Shown: positions 30,024 through 40,800 of the stretch, piece by piece
Layout: the number at the start of each line of letters is the position of its first letter
Numbering within the stretch: position 1 is the first letter of the stretch
NCBI GenBank assembly: GCA_032988165.1
Contig: JANTQF010000307.1
Span: forward strand, 1 to 42,419
Source: Emmonsiellopsis sp. PD_33
Taxonomy: Eukaryota; Ascomycota; Eurotiomycetes; Onygenales; Ajellomycetaceae
Direction: 5' to 3'
DNA length: 42,419 nucleotides
Position numbers and translations under genes: made by a program
Notes under the pieces: generated by a model
Databases searched by the model: none
What the model saw: the letters and a program-made list of their open reading frames with translations, nothing else
What the model was told of the DNA's origin: nothing

Positions 30024-32720
30024 TGCTGCTCAGCGAACGGACGTCTATTCTCAGCACAAACGAAAAAAAGGCAGCGTGGGAAGGACCAAAAATGAGAGTC
30101 TGGGGAAATCGACCTCAGAAGCGAGAGTTCGGCTGTTCTCCGCTCTATTGCCGGCTGCCGGTGTGGGGGTGGAGCCCGGCGTCTCGGGATTGCCCCGAAG
30201 TTTCGGCTGTGCCGGCCCTCGGGGAATTTATGCTTATATCAGCAGGGATATAACTACCCCTTTTTTGTCTTGTTTATATTTTAACTCAGTCACAACACAA
30301 GGCTGATTGACGGCAGCATTCCATCTCGGTATATTCTTCAAATATCTCTTTACATCCGAAAACTTACGTTTTCATGTTTCTTGCTGGGTTTGCTTCAAGG
30401 GTCAAACAATCTTCGCATTTAAGGCCTTGCCAGATCTACAATTTGGGTGTTTTTATTATGACGCCGCTCTATGGGTTATCTTGGACTGTCAATCCATATA
30501 CTACCAGCTCTAGAAGATAATGCCTTGGGATTAACCCCGCTGATGAGGGATATGCGGAAATCTCTCCACCCGGAAGTCGTCGCGATTGTTTGGATGTAGC
30601 TTCGAACATGTCCGTCCCGCTCATTGTTGTCAGTCACCACCGGTGGCGCTACCAGGCTACTAGAAAAATGAGCCCGTCGTTACTGGACGAGTGTATTAGT
30701 TTATCCGGTTATTTTCATGTGTAGCTGTCCAGTCCAATTAATGGTGAAAAATATATATATGGCCTCGATGATAAGGAGAAATTTGGTGGATGCCCAAGTC
30801 CAATGTTTGAGAATATCCCGACCACTTCGTCAGTCATAGCAGTCAAGCTCAATATTAGGCTATATGAGCAGCATCCAATCCAGTCCTGAGGTCAGGAGGG
30901 ATCCTTCGCATCTGCGACCGAGAAACCTTTCCAATGAGGAGCTCAAAATGGGCGGGTATTCCATGACCTCAGCATCATCAGATTGTCAAGTATCTGTTTG
31001 TGGTGGGTTGTACGTGCTCTGCAATGAGTGAGTTATCAGATCGTGTGCTGACGATGGTTTAGTGACTCCGGCTTGACTTAGTACGCAGAAGCTAGTTCCG
31101 TCATGTTCGGTGACCGATTCTTATGGGAGGAGTGGTGTCCCTATTTCAACACTAGAATTTCTTATATCCCAAATGTACTTGAGGACCCAATATCGCGTCC
31201 AGTGAACGAGTCGCTATTTGCTATGTTTCTTTACAGGACAATACAGACATACTTTATGGAGTCACTATATTCTGTGTTGCTGGTGGTATGGCATTGGCAA
31301 ATCTCCTTACTCTCTGCGCAAACTCAACCCGAAGTGGACGGCCAAGCAGAAGGGTTGTCCAATCCATTTCAAAATAAAGGATACAGAATTGATCATATAT
31401 CTCTGTATGGTCATTTCGCATAAGGATCCTTTTGGCATCCCTCACATTGCAGTTGGTTTATTTACTTCATATCATAATCTCGCCTCGCCAGCTGACATTT
31501 TTTAAAAGATGACGACAGGAGAGGACAGACACTGCTACTGAAAGCCTTATATACAATCCGATGATTTCAAGTCGCGGCTATTAACAACGCGAATGCCGGG
31601 GGGGTCTCAGGGATATGCCATGGGGGATTTTTACAACCCAAGCTTACTTCTCCGATAGCCCTACCAGCACGTTTCAGTCCCATTGTTTTCCCAAACCACT
31701 GTCTCGTCCGTACCTAAATTCCATACGCGGAGGTTAACTTTAGTCGAGCCTCTCTGGCCAAGAGCAAAAATATCAACACGCGTTATAACTTATGGAGTTC
31801 CGCTGCGTTGGTATGATGATAACGTAACTACACATCACAATCTATACAATAGAAGTTGGTAAGCGCTTCGACTTTTTATACTTCAAGCTTGTTATCATGA
31901 ATGGATACCCAATACTGAGTCGTCCATGATGTGAATATATCCATTCCACGAAGACTATGGTAGCAATGGCACCTCCTTCAAAAAAATAAATCCTGGCATG
32001 AGTTTCCTTTCCTTCTCCCACAGGCATCATGCTGCTAATTGACTCTTGATGGTAACTGGCTATTCTCAGACAATATTATTTAGTGGTTTTCGCTTCAATC
32101 CGATGTGATAGATCCTCAACCCGAGGACGAGGAATATTCGACGGGAACCACGAGCACCAAACCACGGCGTTACATATATCGGTTCCCCAACCCTATGATG
32201 TTAGAATTGACGTTTCTCCTCGTTCATCCCGCTTCCAAGTTGGACCAGGAAAGTGTCGGGCATGGCCTGTTTTCCAAGACGACGAAGGATGCATCGTTTG
32301 AGCCGAGGAGGATCTCGTCGTAATTGGCGCCCAACGCTGGTTGCGCTTTTTATTACTCGCATTGGTTAACTAGTTTGGTATTAATGAGCTTGCGGCTCTG
32401 CGCAAGAGGCCTGCACCCCTGACTCCTTAGCCTGGATCCGAAGTCGAAGCTAAATTGGCCAGTCTATCACCGGCTGAGGAATACGAGCTTTAGCTTCCTG
32501 GGACAATGTCACCCAATTTAACCAAAGGCTTTTTGGCTTCCGGAGGAAAATATATGAGCACCACCGCAATCCACATGCGGAGGGAACAGGATGATGGGGT
32601 TTTCTCTCATCTTCTTCCCCCTACGAATTACTCATCTCTCTGTCCTCCCCTCCACGACCGCGGACTACCACACAATTATTACCCAGCTTATGATCTGATC
32701 CCCACTAACTAAACATTGAA
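30024..32720. other. long intergenic region, no supported gene
   Basis: 2.7 kb divergent between the CoA ligase and the cysteine-rich protein. CCTCGG at 30217-30222 lies about 195 bp upstream of the ligase ATG. The longest frame (31103-31423 plus, 106 codons) and one at 32105-32323 (72 codons) match nothing I know. No tRNA or transposon ends seen. Confidence 0.5.
30217..30222. promoter_or_regulatory. CCTCGG element upstream of the CoA ligase
   Basis: CCTCGG about 195 bp before the ligase start codon, the same core as at 26016 upstream of cutinase. It could be a FarA/FarB-type site; chance occurrence is not excluded. Confidence 0.3.
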
Positions 32721-33861
32721 ATGGCCCGCTCGCTACCAGCCCTCCTCGTCTCCCTCCTAATTGCATCTTCCAGTCCTGCGTTGGCGCTGGAACGAAAGCT
32801 TCTCAGTCGCCAGCTCGATGTACCAAATGAGCTTATCTGCAAGACATGTTCAGAGTGTTATGGCGAAGGGTACCTGATCTGTAGTTATGTTGGGTGTTAT
32901 AACCCTTCAGAGCATCAACAGTGCTGTGCCGACGCAAGTAAGTGAATGGATGTGGCTGATCGCTGAGGATAGGAACATTTGCACGACACCCCTTAAATGC
33001 CATGAGGAATACAGCGATATATACATTTCCCTCTAAAACATAAAGATAACAAGATAACTAACATACATCGTACCTCCGAACTCCAGATCTCTGCGTCGCG
33101 AAGGATAATTCCTGCTGTGACGACTTTGTAAGTCCCCATTCATCCCCGATCCCTTACCCCTATATACAATCCCAAACGACACCCACCCCCCACTCAAATA
33201 AAAGAGAAAAAACCATTAAAGAACCCCCTAACTCATAATCTCAACAGGGCGGCCCCGGCGTCTCCGCCACAACCGACGGCACCCCCCTACCCACAAGCCT
33301 CTACACGCCCTCATACACCCCCACCGGCACCCCATTTTCATTCGACTGCTACCCCGAGGAATCCGGCGAGGAATGCTGCTCCAAAAGCAACGGACTAATC
33401 TACTGCCCGGCCTCAGGCGGGTACCCGAATATTGCCTGCTACCACCCAACCGACCAGACATGCTGCAGTGATGGGACGATATGCTATGGGAAGGATTGTT
33501 GTGATTTGGTGGTATGTTGAACTTATCCCCCTTTATTTTTTATCTCTTGTTTTTTTGCTGGGGATTAGTTCCGAGGTCTCTTTTTTTTTATCAGAGGGGG
33601 GAGAGAGGGACTGATTACTGACGGGATTATGTATTATTTGCGCAGAGTGCGTCACAAATCACCCCCACATACACCATCCCGGGGACGGGTGGCCCTCCGA
33701 CTTCCACAACTGCTGGCAGCATTGCGTCGGGCGGCACGGAGCCAACGGGTACGACGACCACGACGACCAGTTCTAGCACGGGCATTGCGGCAGTTCGGAA
33801 TGTTCTGGGTGATGCAGCGCCGGTTGCGCTGGGGATTCTTGGGGTGGCTGCTATGCTTTGA
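32721..33861 (+). CDS. secreted cysteine-rich protein with Ser/Thr-rich, possibly GPI-anchored C-terminus
   Basis: Four exons: 32721-32937, 33087-33127, 33248-33511, 33646-33861, giving 245 aa. All introns are GT-AG and in frame. A signal peptide (ALLVSLLIASSSPALA) is followed by a mature part with 20 cysteines, including five CC pairs (QQCC, NSCC, EECC, QTCC, KDCC). These define three or four related Cys-rich segments of the form C-x(n)-CC. A Thr/Ser-rich stretch follows (TTTTTTSSST near residue 220). The end is hydrophobic (APVALGILGVAAML), as in a GPI-attachment signal. It is probably a cell-wall or surface protein. I do not recognise a named family, though the layout resembles fungal surface Cys-rich proteins. 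Confidence 0.82.
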
Positions 33862-34216
33862 TGAAGGGGCTTAGATGATATATATGTGTTGGAATATAAA
33901 GGGGGAGATGGCAGATTATGGAATGGCCTAATGGGTTATGGATGTGTAGCCTGGTGTTGGAATCGAAAATTGTTGCTGGGTATTATGTAGATAATTAAAT
34001 TTCGAGTTGTTAATATATATATATATCAGTTTTATACCAGCATTCAATGCGGATAGGGAATATTGGAGTTTATGTTGTTAGGTTCAAATGATTTTTATGG
34101 CTAAATACACATCCGTCCGTCCATACCTATCGCCATCACCAGCGCTCAAATGCACCCAACCGGATCCATTCCACATAAATCCAACACCAAAGTCCAAAAA
34201 CACCACAATCAATCAA
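33862..34216. other. convergent 3' flanks
   Basis: AT-rich region between the cysteine-rich protein gene and the membrane-protein gene, with a short AT dinucleotide run at about 34012-34026. No gene seen. Confidence 0.5.
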
Positions 34217-36973
34217 TCATTTAACCATCTTCGTCTGCTCATTATCCTCCCCCAAATCCCCATCCCCATCTCCATCTCCATGAACCTTCACCACCACATC
34301 TGCACCCACACTCCCACCCGCACCCGCACCCGCACCGAACCCCCCACCATGCTCCGTAACAACAATATCCTCCGAAATCCTCACCACCTTCATCCCAACA
34401 CTCTTAACCCACACATTCGTCTTCGCCCTCGCCCTCCCATCATCCGGCGATATAAACGCCCCCATATTCCTCCCCGTCGACGACGCCTGAAGAAACCTTC
34501 GCATTCGCTTTGGCCCCGTCCGCCCCGCACTACAGAGGAAGACGAGCGTGACGAGAAGAGTAAGGGAAATAGCCAGAATCAGAATTGCGGGCACGGCGAA
34601 GGGGAGCTTGTAGCGGATGCGTTTCTTGAAAACCGTGACGGGGACGCGGGGCGCTGTTGGGTCATTTTCTCCGTCGCTATCGGCGCGCTTTCTGTGTTTA
34701 TTATTATTCTTATTTTTATTATCATTGGGATGCTCGACCTTGTGCTTCCCGGCGGTGGCCGAGAAACTCGTCAGCCCCCACCCCTTTGTACCCATGACTG
34801 CGTTCGCGGAGGCATCGGTCCAGACTAGATTGAGGATTTTCGCCGCGCCCTCGGGGGTTTTGGATAATTCCTGCCATTTGGCAAATAGCGCCAGGCTCGT
34901 TTGGCCCGAGTAGTCTGTATTGCTGCCATAGGGTCGACTAATACTTAACGCGGTGATCATGGCTTGATTGTAGAATTCCGCGCCGGGGAGATTTTGGCCC
35001 ACTCTGTTAGAGATACCGGTATTTCCTTCAAGGACAGGGGTGTAGTCGTCCATGTAGCCTGGTAAGTAGAGATGTTCGTGGGTCGTTGTGGAGATGTTTG
35101 TGGGGAGTTTGGTGGATTCCAGGTCTGTGGAGCCTGAGGGGCCGAGAATTCCCCACAAGGGTTTCCCCGCTGATATGGGGATGTCTCCTAGGTCCTCAAC
35201 GGCCCAGAGGGGTTTGGATTTGTCGTCTTGATATGTTTTCGGTTTGGTTGAGTTCACCATTAGGCCGGAGAAGTCGGTGCCATTGTATTGGAAGGTAACT
35301 TCTTTGACCAGCGCTTTCACGGCTGATGCGCAGGAGTATACTGGTAGAGACCATCGAGATCCTGGGTTGGCAATGAGGGGTGAACCGCCATCTGTTGGCT
35401 TTGCAGCGCCGTAGAGAAGAGTACATCCAACCATACTGGTATTGATATTTGAGGGGCTGTTGTACGTTGATCCTGCGCAAAGATTTGCTATAATTATTGT
35501 CAGTTGTGGACTTTTGTTTTATAAAGATAAGGTAGAAATAAAATCTTGGACTTACTAATGAACGAAAAATTGCGCATGTTAATATCAAAAGGATTATCAC
35601 TCCACGCCGTCCCGTTCTGTCCAGCTTTGGCCGTCAGATTGAGAAACTCTCCAAATTCCATATTAGTCCTAACAACCTCGTAACCAACTCGGAACGTGGT
35701 GTTAGCAGAAAATGAGGGCAGCGGGAAGGTATCGCCTTTTGAGACATCCAAACGCGTAATACGATCCATATCAGGATTCGTCGCGTTGTAAAATACCATC
35801 GTCAGAAAATTGTTAAGCCAAGCCGCGCTGGCCGCCCTGTCCCTCAAATTAAAACCCCTCTGTCCATTCGAGATGATCCGTTTAAGATTAGGTGCTGGAT
35901 TGTCCCGAAGTCCAGAAAATCCGCCGTGGTCAACCAGCTTGAGTTCCTCAACATATTCCAAGCCAGCACTTGTGACGTCAGGGATTTTGAAATCCAGTGT
36001 GAAATTCAAATTCACGCATTGAGTCTCCGGCTCAATGAACAGGATGTCTTCTTTCCACTCAGTGCCGTATTTGTAATGATTGGCGGGAACCGTGTGGGAG
36101 CGGAAGCCCAGACCACCAGCCTTCATGTCCACGACCAGGCCCTCAAGCGGCTCAATTTTGTCATCGAGTAGCAAAGTAGCCAGTTGGCGGTATGCGGGCT
36201 CCAAGAAAACTCCTGCACTTCGGTTCAGTGCTTTGTTGATATATGTTCTCCACTGGATGTCAAAGATGCTAGAAACCGACGACGAAAACTTGGACGCGCC
36301 GTCTCTAAAGGGAGTAATGAAGGTTTCTGGCATCGTAGCGTTTACATCCGAAGTGCACTTCTCCAGCAACCCAAGCCTTTCACATTTCTCTTCAACCGTG
36401 GAGCCTGGACAGACCTGATCGCTACCGCAGTTTCTCGCAAAATACGCCTCTGGTCGTGGTGGAGTTCCGTAACCAAAGGCAGAAATATCCTTCACGTATT
36501 GGAAGGGTGTTTCCGTTAATGAGTCCTCGGGTTCAACGGTTTCATAAAGCCCCAGCGGAGTAACAATAGATGCAATGGTTACTAAAGCAATGGCCAGGGT
36601 TAAGAACCAGGCGACGACATTGACACGCCTTTTGACGCCAGAGCTCGCCACGGTGTCTGCATTGAGAAGCGTTGGCCATGGGGATGACTGGATAAAACGC
36701 CCCAGGACGGACCTGAACTGTTGCATTAGCACGCGGTGCAGCAAAAGGGCAGAAAGAATGGTTTTCTAGTCACTTACCAAGTTACCAGGGTATGTGTGTC
36801 AGAGACAAATGCAATAAGAATCGCTGGCACAGCCAAAGGAAGGAAAAATTGTACTGCAGGGTATTGTCAGTGGCATTCCAGAATTATCCCCTCTTCCACA
36901 CGGCGAGAAACTCACAGAGAAACACGCCAATGGCGATGAAGCCAGAGACCTCGCCAACGGATATCTCCACCAT
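34217..36973 (-). CDS. fungal conserved membrane protein of unknown function
   Basis: Four exons on the minus strand: 36973-36916, 36853-36778, 36712-35556, 35487-34217, giving 853 aa. The introns (62-68 nt) are GT-AG and in frame. Hydrophobic segments lie near residues 8-38 (FLPLAVPAILIAF) and 80-105 (VVAWFLTLAIALVTIASIV). A long region of about 600 residues with several N-glycosylation sequons (NATM, NRSA, NFTL, NATN, NTTF, NLTA, NGTA) and scattered cysteines looks extracellular. A strong helix at about 725-750 (LPFAVPAILILAISLTLL) follows, then a cytoplasmic basic stretch and a Gly/Asp repeat tail (GDGDGDGD). This is the layout of a large family of uncharacterised proteins in Aspergillus and relatives. 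No catalytic motif is visible; a surface sensor or wall-related role would be a guess. Confidence 0.82.
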
Positions 36974-37874
36974 ATCTAGTAGTATGGTCCCTTACACACG
37001 AAGCTGGTGATTCCAATATGAACTTCTTCACCACTTGACCCCGCGGGCCCGTGATTTTTGAGATATGGCATGACAGGAACAAGAAGCGGGATCTCCGCGC
37101 CCCTTGGAAAATTGGTTTTGAGCCGCAGCATTTTTAGTCTCATTTCCGCTTGACATGGATGATGGGACTCGCGCTAGTATACGAGGTTCATGAGTCTATC
37201 TCCTCGTCTCGGGTCTGTCCAATGTCCATTAACCGGACAATTTTAGTGCCATCTTCCTTCCATCTGTTGACCAATGAGCCAGAGTGGAAGGATGAAAAAA
37301 GACAGTGACGAAAAACGGAGGTGGTTGACACATGAAGTCTCATAACTCAAGCCTGCTTGCTGTTCATCGTCGAAAGGCCCATCTTCCCTGATTGACACAC
37401 ATATCAAGCATTCAAGGAGGTCTTCGAAGTCACCGTTGTTGGAGATGTGAGTTTGGAAGAATAGCAGACCTGATCAAAATCCAAACTCTTCTTTTGATGG
37501 GTGGAGAGGGATCGGCCAACCTTAAATCGCCGGTCCGACATCTCGAGTTGATGGTGGGGAGCTGAAGACCGACCTGCCGATGGGGGACGAAACAAAATGA
37601 TTCAGAACTGATGAATATCAACGTTGCAGGATTGATTATAACTTTGGTATAATAATAGGACATATAGCCAAAATGGTTTGCGTGGAATACATCCTGCTCA
37701 AACAAAAATTACCTCCAAATCAATCAATAATCAATCAAACAGTTAGTGGGCAGCGAAAATATCTGACTCAAAATATGTATATAAATCAGACAAAAAACTG
37801 ATAACCAAAGACTTTGAAGCGAAAAAAAAAAAAAAAAAAAAAACAGAACGATTACTTCTTCCACTCCGCCCCCT
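36974..37874. other. intergenic; poly-A tract at about 37821-37842
   Basis: Upstream region of the membrane-protein gene and 3' flank of the ABC transporter. A run of about 22 A residues near 37821-37842 lies some 35 bp beyond the transporter stop codon. Small minus frames (63 and 91 codons) have no recognisable content. Confidence 0.5.
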
Positions 37875-40800
37875 TCAAATGATCTTCTCATTCAAATGCA
37901 CCTTGTCCTGCGGCGTTTTCTGAATCCGCATCGCAAACAAAGACCTAACCCACACCCCAAACCTCCCCAAATAATGCTTCATCACACTAGCCAACCGACT
38001 CGGCTTACCCCTGGAACTCCTAACCCTCACCATATAATACAGCATCACTGCCGCAAACACATTAAACCCAATATATGCCCACCCGAGCCCGAAATTGCAC
38101 CACCGCTGCGACCAAAAGATCTCCGATGAGGACAGAAACTGGTCCGCGTTTCGTATCGGGCAATAGTGGCAACCCGTCGTGGCGTCCGGGTTATACAGGC
38201 GGCCTGGGGCGCCGGCCTCGATGTATTTTGCCAAGTATTCGCCGCAGTTGGTGCCTGGGGGCGGATCGAAGATTGCAAATTCGTTCTCGGCGCAGCGGAC
38301 TTCGCGACCAGATAGGCCTGTGGCGGCCAGACCGCCGACGGTGTAGGTAAGCGGGGAGACGCGCCACATGAAGACCCAAAATCCCGGGAGTGCGCGTGGA
38401 GTCTGCATGACACCATTAAAGATGAGGATCAGACTGAAGAGCGTTGTGGCTACGTTGCCGGCCGTTTCGGCGTCAGGGAGACCAGCAATGACCATGTGGG
38501 CGAACGTGGAAGCGAAGATGAAGAATTGAACACAGTATATTAGCCAGATGCCTTGGCGTTCCGAAGACTGGTGGCGGCCGAAGACGGGGAAGTAGAGAGA
38601 GGCCCAAACGATGACTCCGAGAAAAATTTGATAGGGAATTTCGACTATGATATTTGCGAGGAGGAAGGCTTTCCAGCTATATGCACGGCAGGGGCGTTCG
38701 CGGACCTCGAAGAGGCTTCGTTGGGTGACGAAGTGTGGCATTATCTAGAACTGTCAGGAACTGATACTAGTTTTTAGGGCGGCGGAGCTACCTGTTGCAC
38801 CAAACTGGTGAAGATAGTGGTCAACATGAAAATTGAGAAAAGAGTATTTTGAAGACCTGAAGACGAGGAATTTTGTTTGTAAAACGAGAATCCTCTGCGG
38901 TGAAGATTAGCACGCATTTCGCTCTAATCACAAAAGCCCAGGAAGAAACTCACATAAAAAGGGCAGACATAGTCCCTAACAGAATCTTTCCCCAGATATA
39001 TCTCGGCGTCCTCCAGTATTGCTGAAAAACACGATACGTAACATGATAGATCTGCGACCACATGGGCATGGCAAACTCTCCTGTCGATGGCTGCTGTTGT
39101 CCAGAATCGCTTTTTGGTTCTTCTGCCTTGTCTGCATGCATACGATCCAGCTCTGCTTGGACGTCACGGTATTCTTGACTTGCATTCCACAGTGCGGGCC
39201 AGTCCTTTTCCGATTTTCCGCTGGCTCCTGCTCCCACAAGGTTGAGGATATACTCGGCGGGGTTCTCCTCTGCGCCACAGGGAGTAGCGCCATTATCCTC
39301 GAAGTATTTGAGTAGAGTCTCTGAATTATTACCAATATCGCCGAAATAGACAGTCTTGCCGCCCTTGGCTAAAAAAAGCAACCTGTCAAATTCCTGGAAC
39401 AAAATAGCTGATGGCTGGTGGATAGTAGAGAGAACTGCTTGTCCATTGTTTGCAAGCTTTCGAAGGAACGAAACGATGGCCCAAGAGCTTTGGGAATCAA
39501 GGCCCGAAGTGGGCTCGTCGAGGAACAGAAGCAGTTGTGGTTTCGCAGCCAGTTCAACACCGATGGTGAGCAGTTTGCGCTGCTCAACATTGAGACCTTC
39601 ACCTGGGCTGCCAACAACTGCCTCACTAAAGTCCTCCATGTTCAACATCTTGATGACATCCTCAACAAATTCATACTTTTCTGCTTTTGAGACTGTCTTT
39701 GGCTGCCGTAGCATCGCAGAAAACCGGAGAGCCTCGCGGACAGTAGTGGTTGAGAGGTGAAGATCCTGCTGTTGAACATAGCCAGTCTTTCGCTGGAATG
39801 ACATGTCAAGGGGCTTTCCATTAACAAGCATGTCGCCAGTGATGACCCCGATGGAGATGCGTTGCGCGAGTGCGTCAAGTAGTGTGGTTTTACCAGCTCC
39901 AGAAACACCCATCAATGCCGTGAGGGTTCCTGGTTTCACCCATCCGGAAACGTGATCAAGAAGTCTTCTAGGTTCTCCTTTGATTGTAATGTCGTACACG
40001 ACATTCCTCCAGGTAAAAATATCCGTCTGGGGAGGTAGAGCGGTAGTTGTGTCCTCATGGCTGCCAGCCACATCGGAGCTAACGGCTACAGCTGCCGCCG
40101 TCGCATCCTCACGATCAGTTCGAGCACTGTTTTCTTCGTCTTGTTGCTCTAGCATATATTTGGGAACATGCCCGCGACGGAAAACAAGATACTCCGCTGA
40201 CGATGCTGACTCGGCGTTAAGTTCCGTAGCAATAAGGTATAGAGCATAAAAGAAACCGAGGAACGCAAAGATGAAGCCGAGATTTCGCCAAAGATGTGAA
40301 TAACTATAGCCATACTGCGACTCAACCCAGGAATCGCCAGAGACATATGCCTCGCCCGGTACCGCGCCGGCAACTGGACATTGAAAATGTTTTCCCTGCC
40401 CATATGGTGGTACAACATCCGCACATCTATAACGTTGGCCATGCACTTCGTTTACCAGGATGGCTTCGAAAGCATAAGCTACAGGATTAATCCAGCTGAT
40501 CCATTCAAACCAGGGGTGCCTATATGATTGTCAGTTACGCTTTAGTTCACAGCCTGTGATTATATCTTAAACGATTGAAAACGCGCTGACCATAGAAATA
40601 AATCTAGCGCAGGGGATACGGGACATGAAACTTACATATAAGAGCGTTGGATAGTGAATCCCGTATAAATAACGATAGCCAACACCATGACTCCCGCAAA
40701 CGCAAGAGCCTGAGTGATAGCTTTTGTCGCCGCACCCAGGGTGCGGAATATTGCAGACATGGCTAACATGGTTATAAAGGTGAAGAGGAAGAAGATAAAG

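Noticed and set aside
31103..31423. 106-codon plus ORF in the ligase/Cys-rich intergenic region
   Set aside because: No recognised motif, no plausible splice partners and ordinary composition; cannot be supported as a gene.
34088..34828. 246-codon plus-strand ORF
   Set aside because: Antisense to the last exon of the 853-aa membrane protein, with low-complexity composition and no family motif.
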